Source of the DNA: Bradyrhizobium sp. 138
GTDB taxonomy: Bacteria; Pseudomonadota; Alphaproteobacteria; Rhizobiales; Xanthobacteraceae
Length of the DNA stretch: 64,000 nt
Assembly: GCF_023074075.1 (NCBI RefSeq)
Contig: NZ_JADPKT010000084.1
Location: 124,001 to 188,000, forward strand
Direction: 5' to 3'
Of the stretch, positions 14,945 to 23,923 are shown one piece after another. Under the pieces are notes generated by a model, which saw only the letters and a list, made by a program, of their open reading frames with translations, searched no databases and was not told where the DNA came from. Positions within the stretch are counted from its first letter, which is position 1. Every line of letters begins with the position of its first letter. Both the position numbers and the translations under genes were made by a program.

Positions 14945-16453
14945 ATGCGGTTTACCTCCCTGGTCATCGAGCTCATTCGCGCCCGGCCGCGGCTGATCGT
15001 CTGGATCGTCGTGCTGCTGCAGGCCGCGATGTGGCTGTTCGTGGCGCTGGTGTTCTACCGCAGCCCGCCCGGCAGCCTCGCGACGCTGCTGGCTTTCGGA
15101 CGCGAATACCAGGTCGGCACTGATCTCGGCCCACCCTTGCCGGTCTGGCTCGCCGATATCGCCTATCGCGCCGCCGGCGGCCATATGTTCGGCGTCTATG
15201 TGCTGGCCGAGCTCTGCGAGATCGCGACCTTCATCGCGCTCTATCATCTGTCACGCGCCGTGGTTGGCTCGCAGCAGGCGGTGCTCGCCGTGCTCTTGAC
15301 CATGACGGTGCTCGCCTTCTCCTCGTCAGCGCTCGATTTCGGCCCCCTCGTCCTTGCCCGGCCGCTCTGGGCGCTGCTGCTGCTGCACTCCTGGCAGATC
15401 ATCGGCCAGCGCCGCGGTAATGCCTGGTTCGCCTGGTCGATCGAGGCCGGTCTCTTGTTGCTGACGACGCCCGCGGCCATTTTCCTGCTGCTGCTGCTCG
15501 CCGTGTTCGCGGTCTCGACCGCCGGCGGCCGCCGCACGCTGCGCGCGCTCGATCCGCTGTTTGCGCTGATCGTCGTGGCGGTGCTGGCGCTGCCCTATGC
15601 GGTCTGGCTGATGCGGGCCGGGACGCTTGCGATGCCGGCCCTGCCGCAAGTCGCGGAGCTCGGTGCCCGCGCCCTGCATGCGGCCTGGCTGCTCGGCGGC
15701 CTCGTGCTCGGGGCGGCCGCGATCCCGGCGCTGACCTTCCTCAACACCGGTCTGTTCGCCACCAAGGGCGAGGAGCCGCCGATCATCTTCCGGCCCCCGG
15801 TCGCGCCGCTCGCGCGCAACTTCGTCTATTTCTTCGCATTGGCGCCGACGCTCGGCGCGGTGCTGATCTCCGGCCTGCTCGGACTCGAATCCGTCGTCGG
15901 CGGCGCCGGCGCCGTGCTGGTCATGTCCGGGCTTGCCGTAGTGGTCGCGGCCGGGGATCTCATTGCGATGCGCCGCGCGCGGATGCTGCGCATGGTGTGG
16001 GCCGCCGCTGTCGTGGCGCCGGCCGCGGGCGTCGTGCTCGCCGTCCTGCTGCTGCCCTGGACCGGGACAAACGAGATCGCGACCTCGATGCCGGCGCGTG
16101 CGATCTCGGATTTCTTCGACGAGAGTTTTGCCCGGCGCACCAACCATCGGCTGCGCGCGGTTGCCGGCGAGACCCAGCTGGCAAGCCTGATCACGCTGCA
16201 TTCCGGCCGGCCGCATCTGTTCATCGACGCCGCCCCCGCGCGGACGCCGTGGATGAACCAGACGAAATTCGCCGAGACCGGCGGCGTCGTGGTCTGGCGC
16301 GCCTCCGATACCGCCGGCACGCCGCCGCCGGAGATACTCAAGCGCTTTCCCGGCATCGTGCCAGAGGTGCCGCGCGCCTTCGAATGGCTGGTGACGGGTC
16401 GGCAGCAACTGCTGCGTATCGGCTGGGCCATCGTACGGCCGAAGGGGACGTAG
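14945..16453 (+). CDS. ArnT-like (GT39) membrane glycosyltransferase
   Basis: A 502-residue polytopic membrane protein with about ten hydrophobic helices. The first periplasmic loop (about residues 38-80) has GREYQVGTDLGPPLPVWLAD, which resembles the acidic catalytic loop of GT-C dolichyl-phosphate-mannose/ArnT-type transferases. The C-terminal 130 residues form a soluble domain. Such enzymes move a sugar from a polyprenyl-phosphate donor to a lipid or protein outside the membrane; donor and acceptor are unknown here. The ATG at 14945 is preferred to an upstream TTG at 14921. It converges on the uracil-DNA glycosylase gene. Confidence 0.75.
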   Translation: MRFTSLVIELIRARPRLIVWIVVLLQAAMWLFVALVFYRSPPGSLATLLAFGREYQVGTDLGPPLPVWLADIAYRAAGGHMFGVYVLAELCEIATFIALYHLSRAVVGSQQAVLAVLLTMTVLAFSSSALDFGPLVLARPLWALLLLHSWQIIGQRRGNAWFAWSIEAGLLLLTTPAAIFLLLLLAVFAVSTAGGRRTLRALDPLFALIVVAVLALPYAVWLMRAGTLAMPALPQVAELGARALHAAWLLGGLVLGAAAIPALTFLNTGLFATKGEEPPIIFRPPVAPLARNFVYFFALAPTLGAVLISGLLGLESVVGGAGAVLVMSGLAVVVAAGDLIAMRRARMLRMVWAAAVVAPAAGVVLAVLLLPWTGTNEIATSMPARAISDFFDESFARRTNHRLRAVAGETQLASLITLHSGRPHLFIDAAPARTPWMNQTKFAETGGVVVWRASDTAGTPPPEILKRFPGIVPEVPRAFEWLVTGRQQLLRIGWAIVRPKGT

Positions 16454-16470
16454 CGACAAACGCAGAAATC

Positions 16471-16566
16471 GTAGGGTGGGCAAAGCGAAGCGTGCCCACC
16501 ACCTCTATCGCTGCGCGGGAACGACTTGATGGTGGGCACGGCGCTTTGCGTCTTTGCCCACCCTAC
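16471..16566. repeat. Nested palindromic intergenic repeat, family A copy 4
   Basis: Full outer and inner arms as in the other copies. It occupies the gap between the convergent membrane glycosyltransferase and uracil-DNA glycosylase genes. Confidence 0.9.
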
Positions 16567-16575
16567 GAGAGCTCG

Positions 16576-17382
16576 CTAACCCGCCAGCACCTTCGCGATC
16601 GCCCGCAGATCCTGCCAGGCCAGCCGCTTGTAGGACGGCGAGCGCAACAGATAGGCCGGATGGAACGTCGGCAGCGCGCGGATGGTGCGCCCACCCGCGT
16701 CGTAGTCGAACCAGCGCCCGCGCGTGCGCATGATGCCCTCGCGCGTCCCGAGTAGCGTCTGCGTCGAGGGGTTGCCGAGCGTCACCAGCACATCAGGATT
16801 CACCAGCTCGATCTGGCGCTGGATGAAGGGCAGGCACACTTGCGTCTCCTGCGGCGTCGGCGTGCGGTTGCCTGGCGGCCGCCAGGGAATCACGTTGGCG
16901 ATATAGGCGGTGCCGCGGTTGAGCCCGATCGCGCTGATCATCAGGTCGAGCAACTTGCCGCTGCGGCCGACGAAGGGCAGCCCCTCGATGTCCTCGTCGC
17001 GGCCCGGCGCTTCGCCGACGAACATGATGCGCGCCTGCGGATTGCCGTCGGCGAACACCAGCCGCGTCGCCGTGTGCTTCAGCGCGCAGCCCTCGAAGCT
17101 TTGCATCAGCTCGCGCAGCGCCTCCAGCGTCGGCGCAGTGCGCGCGGCCTCGCGCGCGGACGCGATCGCGACGTCGGGGGCAGGGGCAGCCTCGCCGCGC
17201 ATGACCGCCGGCGCGGCGACCGGCCGCGGCGCCTCGACCGGCGGCGCCACGCGCGGGGCCGGCGGTGGGGCATCCAATTCCGCCAGGCGGTCGATCGGTT
17301 CCTCCGCGAGCGCGCAATCGACGCCGGCCTCCAGATAGAAGGCGAGAAGCTCACGGACGCTGGGTGCGGGTTCGGGTATCAT
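16576..17382 (-). CDS. Uracil-DNA glycosylase, family 4-like with incomplete Fe-S ligands
   Basis: A 268-residue protein. After a proline/alanine-rich N-terminal stretch (about 35-75) comes a UDG superfamily domain: motif A GEAPGRDED at residues 123-131, GNRTPTPQETQVCLPF at 171-186, and HPAYLLRSP at 241-249. It should remove uracil from DNA. Family 4 enzymes normally hold a [4Fe-4S] cluster on four cysteines. Here only Cys99 and Cys183 remain at those places: the position three before Cys99 is Phe96, and the CRPPGNRT cysteine is Trp167. A cluster is therefore unlikely. It is divergent from the ETF-QO gene. Confidence 0.88.
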   Translation of the reverse strand: MIPEPAPSVRELLAFYLEAGVDCALAEEPIDRLAELDAPPPAPRVAPPVEAPRPVAAPAVMRGEAAPAPDVAIASAREAARTAPTLEALRELMQSFEGCALKHTATRLVFADGNPQARIMFVGEAPGRDEDIEGLPFVGRSGKLLDLMISAIGLNRGTAYIANVIPWRPPGNRTPTPQETQVCLPFIQRQIELVNPDVLVTLGNPSTQTLLGTREGIMRTRGRWFDYDAGGRTIRALPTFHPAYLLRSPSYKRLAWQDLRAIAKVLAG

Positions 17383-17516
17383 GGGAAAGTCCGACGTTAG
17401 TTCAGTTTAAGGCGCCTTGCACCCCGGCGGAACGCATTTCCGTGGTTGTCCTACCCGGAAAAATCGGAAACAAGAGGGCGCAATCGACCAAGGACCGTCT
17501 CGAGGGCTGAGATCAG

Positions 17517-19178
17517 ATGAGCACCGAAGAACTTCCTCCGCGCGAATCCATGGAATTCGACGTCGTCATCGTCGGCGCCGGCCCCTCGGGCCTGTCCGCC
17601 GCGATCCGGCTGAAGCAGCTCAACGCCGATCTCAACGTCGTCGTGGTGGAGAAGGGCTCCGAGGTCGGCGCGCATATTCTCTCCGGCGCGGTAATCGATC
17701 CGGCCGGGCTCGACAAGCTGATCCCGGACTGGCGCGAGGATTCCGACTGCCCGCTGAAGACGCAGGTGAAGGACGACCGCTTCTATTGGATGACAGCCGG
17801 CAGCGCGATCAAGTTGCCGGGCTTCATGATGCCGCCGCTGATGGACAATCATCACTGCTTTATCGGCTCGCTCGGCAATGTCTGCCGCTGGCTGGCACGG
17901 AAGGCCGAGGCGCTCGGCGTCGAGATCTATCCAGGCTTTGCCGCGGCCGAGGTGCTCTATGACGAGGAGGGCAAGGTCAAGGGCATCGCCACCGGCGATA
18001 TGGGCATCGGCCGCGACGGCAAGCCGAAGGACTCTTTTACCCGTGGCATGGAATTGCTCGGCAAGTACACGCTGTTCGCCGAAGGCGCCCGTGGCAGCCT
18101 GACCAAGCAGCTCATCAACAAATTCGCCTTGGACGCCAAGAGCGAGCCGGCGAAGTTCGGCATCGGCCTCAAGGAGGTCTGGCAGATCGATCCCGCCAAG
18201 CACCAGAAGGGCTTGATCCAGCATTCATTCGGCTGGCCGCTTGACCTCAAGACCGGTGGCGGCTCGTTCCTTTATCACTACGACGACAATCTCGTCGCCG
18301 TCGGCTTCGTCGTGCATCTAAACTACGATGATCCCTATCTGTCGCCGTTCGATGAGTTCCAGCGCTTCAAGACCCATCCGTCGATCCGCAGCACCTTCGA
18401 AGGCGCCAAGCGGCTCGCCTACGGCGCGCGCGCGATCACCGAGGGCGGTTATCAGTCGGTGCCGAAGCTGAGCTTCCCGGGCGGCGCGCTGATCGGCTGC
18501 GCGGCCGGCTTCGTCAACGTGCCGCGCATCAAGGGCGTGCACAATGCGATGGGCACCGGCATGCTGGCTGCCGAACATGTTGCGGCCGCGCTCGCCGCCG
18601 ACCGCGCCAATGACGAGCTCGTCGAATACGAGAACGCCTGGCGCTCCTCATCGGTCGGCAAGGACCTGTTCCTGGTGCGCAACGTCAAGCCGCTGTGGTC
18701 GAAGTTCGGCACCGTGCTCGGCGTCGCGCTCGGCGGCCTCGACATGTGGTGCAATACGCTGTTCGGCGCCTCACTGTTTGGCACGCAGTCGCACGTCAAG
18801 CCCGACCGCGCCACGCTCGATCCGGCCAAAAGCCACGCGCCCAGGAACTACCCGAAGCCGGACGGCAAGATCTCGTTCGACAAGCTGTCCTCGGTGTTCC
18901 TGTCCAACACCAATCACGAGGAGGACCAGCCGGTCCATCTCAAGGTCATCGACATGAACCTGCAGAAGACCTCCGAGCATGACGTGTTCGCCGGTCCTTC
19001 GAATCGCTATTGCCCGGCCGGCGTCTATGAGTGGGTCGAGGAGGGATCGAGCCCGCGTTTCCAGATCAACGCCCAGAACTGCGTTCACTGCAAGACCTGC
19101 GACGTGAAGGATCCCAATGGTAACATCACCTGGGTTCCCCCGGAGGGCGGCGGCGGTCCGAACTACGAGGCGATGTAG
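17517..19178 (+). CDS. etfD: Electron transfer flavoprotein-ubiquinone oxidoreductase
   Basis: A 553-residue ETF-QO of normal length. The FAD-binding VVIVGAGPSGLSAAIRL is near residue 14, and the C-terminal ferredoxin-like domain has four cluster cysteines at 499, 522, 525 and 528 (CPAGVYEW, then NCVHCKTCDVKDP). It passes electrons from acyl-CoA and amino-acid dehydrogenases, via electron transfer flavoprotein, to membrane ubiquinone. It is a peripheral inner-membrane protein. The etfAB genes are not in the window. A strong hairpin follows, so it is probably monocistronic. Confidence 0.97.
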   Translation: MSTEELPPRESMEFDVVIVGAGPSGLSAAIRLKQLNADLNVVVVEKGSEVGAHILSGAVIDPAGLDKLIPDWREDSDCPLKTQVKDDRFYWMTAGSAIKLPGFMMPPLMDNHHCFIGSLGNVCRWLARKAEALGVEIYPGFAAAEVLYDEEGKVKGIATGDMGIGRDGKPKDSFTRGMELLGKYTLFAEGARGSLTKQLINKFALDAKSEPAKFGIGLKEVWQIDPAKHQKGLIQHSFGWPLDLKTGGGSFLYHYDDNLVAVGFVVHLNYDDPYLSPFDEFQRFKTHPSIRSTFEGAKRLAYGARAITEGGYQSVPKLSFPGGALIGCAAGFVNVPRIKGVHNAMGTGMLAAEHVAAALAADRANDELVEYENAWRSSSVGKDLFLVRNVKPLWSKFGTVLGVALGGLDMWCNTLFGASLFGTQSHVKPDRATLDPAKSHAPRNYPKPDGKISFDKLSSVFLSNTNHEEDQPVHLKVIDMNLQKTSEHDVFAGPSNRYCPAGVYEWVEEGSSPRFQINAQNCVHCKTCDVKDPNGNITWVPPEGGGGPNYEAM

Positions 19179-19483
19179 GAGCGGGCCAAGCAAGCGGCCT
19201 GATCCCGAAGGCGATCCGGCGCACGTTCGCGTGAGGATGGGGCCGCGACCACCGGTCGCGGCCACGATAAGGCCATAGTAGCGGCGTCTTGGGCTGCAAC
19301 GGACCGGTTACTTGCCGATTTGGGGCGTGCGGAGGGGATCGTCCGGCCCGAATCCTTGCGGCGAAGCGCCAAAAGCGGCATTGTTGGCCCGACGGTTCCG
19401 GGTCCCGATGCCACCGGCCGCGTTCGCATGCGATACGGCCCTCTGCTGCAAACCCAGGCACTACCAACTCAAGGCGAGCCCTG
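19179..19483. other. Intergenic region between ETF-QO and TPR genes
   Basis: About 305 bases. A perfect hairpin at 19241-19263 lies in the first third and probably ends the ETF-QO transcript. The rest must hold the promoter of the TPR-ispE unit; I cannot assign its -35 and -10 with confidence. No small gene is supported. Confidence 0.5.
19241..19263 (+). terminator. Hairpin downstream of ETF-QO
   Basis: Perfect 10-base arms GGCCGCGACC and GGTCGCGGCC with a 3-base loop. No T-run follows, so termination may be partly factor-dependent. Confidence 0.6.
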
Positions 19484-21280
19484 ATGTTTTCAAATCGTTT
19501 CAACCGCTGGACTGTTGCCGCCATCGCCCTCATGGGCACAGCGATCGCGACCGTCCCGGGCAGGGTCCTGGCGCAGACGCCGGATCACCCGGAGAACACG
19601 GCGGCGCAGTTTCCGACCCGAAACGATCTGAAGTCGCTCACCGGTGCCGGCAGCTATCTCGCCGCCCGCCATGCCAGCGTCGAGCGCGACGCGGCCTCTG
19701 CCGCTGCGTTCTACCGCTCGGCCCTGCGCACCGATCCCAAGAACAACGAGCTGCTCGACCGCGCCTTCATCTCGTCGGTCGCCGACGGCGACATCGAGGA
19801 GGCGGTCAAGCTCGCCGAGCGCGTCCTTACCATCGACAAGACCAACCGCGTCGCGCGTCTCGTCGTCGGCGTGCATGATCTCAAGGTGAAGAAGTACGCG
19901 GCCGCGCAGACCAACATCAACCAGTCGATCCGCGGTCCGATCACCGATCTCGTCGCAACGCTGCTGTCGGGGTGGGCCGCCTATGGTGCGGGCGATGCCA
20001 AGGGCGGTGTCGCCACCATCGACAAGCTGGCAGGTCCGGAATGGTATCCGCTCTTCAAGGACCTTCACGCCGGCATGATCCTCGAGCTTTCCGGCAAGGA
20101 AAAAGACGCTGGCACCCGCTTCGAGCGCGCCTACAAGCTCGACGATTCCATGCTGCGCGTGACCGAGGCCTATGCGCGCTGGCTGTCGCGCAACAAGGAT
20201 TCCGCCGCCGCGACCACCGTCTATCAGGCCTTCGACAAGAAGCTGGCGCGTCATCCGCTGATCCAGGAAGGCCTGCGCGACACCAAGGCCGGCAAGAAAA
20301 TGTCGCCGCTGGTCGATTCCGCCCAGGCCGGCGCCGCCGAAGCGCTCTACGGCATCGGCGCCACGCTGACCCGCCGCGGCGGCGAGGATCTGGCGCTGGT
20401 CTATCTCCAGCTCTCGCTCTACCTCCAGCCGACGCATCCGCTGGCGCTGCTTTCGCTCGCCGATCTCTACGAATCGGTGAAGCGGCCGCAGATGGCGATC
20501 AAGGTCTATGAGCGTGTGCCGTCGAGCTCGCCGCTCAAGCGCAACGCGCAGATTCAGCTCGCCATCGATCTGGATTCCGCCGACCGCACCGAGGAGGCGA
20601 TCAAGATCCTCAAGGGCGTCACCACGGAGGATGCCAAGGACCTCGAAGCCATCATGGCGCTCGGCAACATCGAGCGCGGCCGCAAGAAGTTCGGCGACTG
20701 CGGCGCGACCTATTCGCAAGGCGTCGATGTGCTGCCGGCCGGCAACGACAAGGCCAACAGCGTCTGGTACTATTATCGCGGCATCTGCCAGGAGCGCTCC
20801 AAGCAGTGGGCCAAGGCCGAGGCCGACATGAAGAAGGCGCTCGAGCTGCAGCCCGACCAGCCGCACGTCCTCAACTATCTCGGCTATTCCTGGATCGACC
20901 AGGGCGTGAACCTCGACGAAGGCATGAAGATGATCAAGCGTGCCGTCGAGCAGCGTCCCGACGACGGCTACATCGTCGACTCCCTCGGCTGGGCCTATTA
21001 CCGCATCGGCAACTACGAGGAAGCGGTGAAGAATCTCGAGCGCGCGATCGACCTCAAGCCCGAAGATCCCACCATCAACGATCACCTCGGCGATGCCTAT
21101 TGGCGCGTCGGCCGCACGCTGGAAGCCAAATTCCAATGGTCGCACGCCCGCGATCTCAAGCCCGAGCCGGAAGAGCTGCCGAAGATCGAGGCCAAGATTG
21201 CCAACGGTCTCGCCGACGACAATTCGAACTCTTCGGCGGCGCAGGCCGAGAAGAAGAAGGACGACGGCAAGGGCGGCTAA
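19484..21280 (+). CDS. Exported tetratricopeptide-repeat protein
   Basis: A 598-residue protein with a Sec signal peptide (about residues 1-31, cleavage near VLA/QTP). The mature part is built of TPR helices, best seen at the C-terminus in LGYSWIDQGVNLDEGMKMI, LGWAYYRIGNYEEAVKNLE and LGDAYWRVGRTLEAKFQW. It is probably a periplasmic or outer-membrane-associated scaffold; a specific partner is not indicated. The start at 19484 gives a normal signal peptide, whereas an upstream in-frame extension of 65 codons does not. ispE follows 29 bases later, so they are likely co-transcribed. Confidence 0.88.
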   Translation: MFSNRFNRWTVAAIALMGTAIATVPGRVLAQTPDHPENTAAQFPTRNDLKSLTGAGSYLAARHASVERDAASAAAFYRSALRTDPKNNELLDRAFISSVADGDIEEAVKLAERVLTIDKTNRVARLVVGVHDLKVKKYAAAQTNINQSIRGPITDLVATLLSGWAAYGAGDAKGGVATIDKLAGPEWYPLFKDLHAGMILELSGKEKDAGTRFERAYKLDDSMLRVTEAYARWLSRNKDSAAATTVYQAFDKKLARHPLIQEGLRDTKAGKKMSPLVDSAQAGAAEALYGIGATLTRRGGEDLALVYLQLSLYLQPTHPLALLSLADLYESVKRPQMAIKVYERVPSSSPLKRNAQIQLAIDLDSADRTEEAIKILKGVTTEDAKDLEAIMALGNIERGRKKFGDCGATYSQGVDVLPAGNDKANSVWYYYRGICQERSKQWAKAEADMKKALELQPDQPHVLNYLGYSWIDQGVNLDEGMKMIKRAVEQRPDDGYIVDSLGWAYYRIGNYEEAVKNLERAIDLKPEDPTINDHLGDAYWRVGRTLEAKFQWSHARDLKPEPEELPKIEAKIANGLADDNSNSSAAQAEKKKDDGKGG

Positions 21281-21309
21281 TCTGAGCGAAGTTGGGGGGC
21301 GTGTCGCCG

Positions 21310-22194
21310 ATGTCGGCGTTGATTGAAGAGGGGCGGGCGAAGGTCAATCTCAGCCTTCGCGTCGTCGGCCGTCGTGCCGACGGCTATCATGATCTCGAAA
21401 GCGTTGTCGCGTTTGCCGACTGCGCCGACCGGCTGACGCTGGAGCCGGGCGGCGAGCTGAAGCTCAGCACCACCGGGCCGCTGGCCGCCGCCTGCGGCGA
21501 TCCCGGCGACAATCTCGTGTTCAAGGCCGCCAAGCTGCTCGCCGAGGCGGTGCCGGGCCTGAAGCTCGGCGCGTTCGCGCTCGACAAGGTGCTGCCGGTT
21601 GCCGCCGGCATCGGCGGCGGCTCGGCCGACGCCGCGGCGGCGCTGCGGCTCCTGGCGCGTCTCAACAATCTGTCGCTCGATGATCCGAGGCTCCAGAAGG
21701 TCGCGCTCGCGACCGGCGCCGATGTGCCGGTGTGCCTCCTCTCGCGCGCCTGCGACATGACCGGCGTCGGCGAGCAGCTGCTGCCGCTCGCGCTGCCGAG
21801 CATGCCTTGCGTGATGGTCAATCCGCGCGTGCCTGTTGCCACCAAGGACGTGTTTAAGGAATTGGGCCTGCGCAACGGTCAGCTCCTGGTCGGTGTCACC
21901 GACGTCATCCGTGCTCCGGCCTGGCCGGACGAGGGCGGGTCGATTGCCGATTGGGTCGACGTGCTCGAAAGCGTCCCCAACGATCTCGAAGCGCCCGCAC
22001 TGCGCATCGAGCCTGTCATCGACGAGGTGCTGGAGGCCTTGCGCTCTTCCGCCGGCGTCAAGCTCGCCCGCATGTCCGGCTCGGGTGCAACCTGCTTTGC
22101 GATCTACGGCGCCTCGGCCGAGGCGCATGCTGCCGCGGAAAAGATCCGGCGCGACCATCCCGGCTGGTGGGTACACGCGGGGACGTTGAGCTGA
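21310..22194 (+). CDS. ispE: 4-diphosphocytidyl-2-C-methyl-D-erythritol kinase
   Basis: A 294-residue GHMP kinase. Lys11 in EEGRAKVNLSL begins the substrate site, the ATP-binding loop PVAAGIGGGSADAA is at 97-109, and LATGADVPVCL follows. It phosphorylates CDP-methylerythritol in the non-mevalonate isoprenoid pathway. The polyprenyl diphosphate synthase at 26.1 kb uses products of this pathway. The ATG at 21310 is preferred to a TTG at 21292. It converges on the alpha/beta hydrolase gene. Confidence 0.96.
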   Translation: MSALIEEGRAKVNLSLRVVGRRADGYHDLESVVAFADCADRLTLEPGGELKLSTTGPLAAACGDPGDNLVFKAAKLLAEAVPGLKLGAFALDKVLPVAAGIGGGSADAAAALRLLARLNNLSLDDPRLQKVALATGADVPVCLLSRACDMTGVGEQLLPLALPSMPCVMVNPRVPVATKDVFKELGLRNGQLLVGVTDVIRAPAWPDEGGSIADWVDVLESVPNDLEAPALRIEPVIDEVLEALRSSAGVKLARMSGSGATCFAIYGASAEAHAAAEKIRRDHPGWWVHAGTLS

Positions 22195-22217
22195 GGTCTT
22201 TCTCCGGCGTCGGCGCC

Positions 22218-22340
22218 GTAGGGTGGGCACAGCGACTTGTCCGCCGTAGCTCGACGAGCGAAGGCGGAAGCGTGCCCACGCAATTTGTGTGACCGAGAGA
22301 GGTGGTGGGCACGGCGCTGACGCGCCTTTGCCCACCCTAC
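22218..22340. repeat. Nested palindromic intergenic repeat, family A copy 5 (extended form)
   Basis: Outer arms GTAGGGTGGGCA and TTTGCCCACCCTAC. The left inner part carries a further self-complementary block (GACTTGTCCGCCGTAGCTC ... GAGCGAAGGCGGAAGC) that is absent from copies 1-4 but present in copy 6. Located between convergent ispE and the hydrolase, it supplies the hydrolase stop codon (22337-22339 on the minus strand). Confidence 0.9.
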
Positions 22341-23209
22341 GGCGTCGGAGCCAGCCCCAGAAACCGCCGGATCTCGCCCAATACTTCTTGCGGCTTGTCG
22401 TGCTGCAGCCAATGTCCGGCTCCGGCGATGGTCTCGACGCGGGCGTTCTGGAAATATCGCTCCAGGCCCGCTGACCTGGCACCGGCGAGAAAGCTCTCAC
22501 CGGCGTTCAGCAGCAGCGTCGGGCAGGCGATGCGCGACCACAGCGCGACGTGATCATCAGGCCAGAGCCGGTGCGGCGCAGAGGCGCGCTGATAGGGATC
22601 GAATTTCCAGCTGTAGCTGCCATCCTCATTCTGCCGCGCGCCATGCGTGGCGAGATGCAGCGCGAGCTCGCGCGACAGACGTTTGTTGTGAAGCACCATC
22701 TGCGCCGCCGCGTCCTCGAGCGTCGCATAGCGGCGGGGTGTGCGGTCATGCAGTCTGTCGAGCTGGCCGACCCATTTGCCGATGCGCTCGTGCACCGGGG
22801 CCTTCGGCGTATCCGGCAGCATCGTCACGCCGTCGAGCACGACCAGCTTCGAGACCTTTTCAGGGAATGACCCTGAAAAGATCAGGCTCACCATGCCGCC
22901 CATCGAATGACCGATGAGAGTTATCTGAGGCCCCGCGACAACGCGGATGAGCTGGGCGAGATCGTAGACATATTCGGTCAAGGCGTAGCTGCCGCCTCGG
23001 GTCCATTCGGAATCACCGTGGCCGCGCAGATCGGGCGCGATGATGTGGAAATGCGGTTGCAGCGAGCGGGCGATGACGTCCCAGCTCCGGCAGTGATCGC
23101 GGCCGCCATGGACCAGAATGAGAGGCGGCGCGCTCTCATTGCCCCAATCGGCGTAGTGCAGCCGCAAGCCGTGGGATTCATAGAAGCGGTCCTGCGGGGT
23201 GCTAGCCAT
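22337..23209 (-). CDS. Alpha/beta-fold hydrolase
   Basis: A 290-residue hydrolase. The oxyanion segment ILVHGGRDHCRSWD is near residue 35, the nucleophile elbow GHSMGG near 100, and the catalytic histidine in AGAGHWLQHDKP near the C-terminus. A LysE exporter gene ends 8 bases inside its start (ATGGCTAG), which points to translational coupling. The substrate is unknown; esterase or dehalogenase-like activity is possible. The stop codon is furnished by palindromic repeat copy 5. An in-frame ATG at 23254 would overlap lysE much further and lacks a ribosome site. Confidence 0.9.
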   Translation of the reverse strand: MASTPQDRFYESHGLRLHYADWGNESAPPLILVHGGRDHCRSWDVIARSLQPHFHIIAPDLRGHGDSEWTRGGSYALTEYVYDLAQLIRVVAGPQITLIGHSMGGMVSLIFSGSFPEKVSKLVVLDGVTMLPDTPKAPVHERIGKWVGQLDRLHDRTPRRYATLEDAAAQMVLHNKRLSRELALHLATHGARQNEDGSYSWKFDPYQRASAPHRLWPDDHVALWSRIACPTLLLNAGESFLAGARSAGLERYFQNARVETIAGAGHWLQHDKPQEVLGEIRRFLGLAPTP

Positions 23210-23834
23210 TCGCCGGCTGCCGCGCCAGTGCGAGCGAGAGGCCAAGGCCTGCAATGAAGACGCCGGAGCCCTGGGTGAGGCGCCGCATCAGATGCGGCCG
23301 TTCAACCAGCTGCGTGCGCGTTGCGGAGGCCATCAGCACCACGACGATATCGGCAAACGTGTTCAACGCCACCGAGATCGCGCCGAGCATGATGAATTGC
23401 AGCGTGGGGTTCGATCCCGTGGGATCGAGGAATTGCGGAATGAAGGCGAGGAAGAACGCGGCGGTCTTCGGGTTCAGCGCCTCGACCAGCACGCCGTCGC
23501 GGAACGCGCGCTTGTCGCCGACAGGTTCGCTCTCGAGCGACAGCGCGCGGCCGGCACCACGAAAAGTCTTGATGCCGAGCCAGACCAGATAGAGTGCGCC
23601 GCCGAACTTGACGGCAGCGAATAATTCCGCGCTCGCAAGGATGATTGCGGAGATGCCGAGGCTGCCCGCCAGCACATGAACCAGCCCGCCCAGCGCCGTG
23701 CCCGCGGTCGATGCGAACCCGCTGGCGCGCCCCTCGGACAAGGTCCGCGCTGCGACGTAGAAGATGCCGGGGCCGGGAACGGCGGCAATGAGGCAGGCTG
23801 CAGTCAGGAACAGCCAGAAATTGGTTTCGATCAT
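23202..23834 (-). CDS. LysE/RhtB-family amino-acid exporter
   Basis: A 210-residue inner-membrane protein with about six hydrophobic helices and the family's early AAVPGPGIFYVAARTLSEG motif (about residues 17-35), followed by GTALGGLVHVLAGSLGISAI and LYLVWLGIKTFRG. Members export amino acids or their analogues; the substrate is not predictable. It overlaps the downstream hydrolase by 8 bases. A 15-base tandem repeat lies between it and the FabF-like gene. Confidence 0.9.
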   Translation of the reverse strand: MIETNFWLFLTAACLIAAVPGPGIFYVAARTLSEGRASGFASTAGTALGGLVHVLAGSLGISAIILASAELFAAVKFGGALYLVWLGIKTFRGAGRALSLESEPVGDKRAFRDGVLVEALNPKTAAFFLAFIPQFLDPTGSNPTLQFIMLGAISVALNTFADIVVVLMASATRTQLVERPHLMRRLTQGSGVFIAGLGLSLALARQPANG

Positions 23835-23865
23835 CCTGTTTTGGTAGCGCAGCGCACCGCGATTG

Positions 23866-23910
23866 CAAGTCTTCTGGTGACAAGCCTTCTGGTGACAAGT
23901 CTACTGGTTC
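23866..23910. repeat. Three tandem 15-base units
   Basis: CAAGTCTTCTGGTGA is followed directly by CAAGCCTTCTGGTGA and a degenerate third unit CAAGTCTACTGGTTC. It lies between the FabF-like gene stop and the lysE start. Length variation between strains is likely. Confidence 0.8.
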
Positions 23911-23923
23911 GAAGGCCCCTGGC

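Noticed and set aside
23866..23910. CRISPR-like short repeats
   Set aside because: The units are directly adjacent with no spacers, only three copies exist and there are no cas genes.
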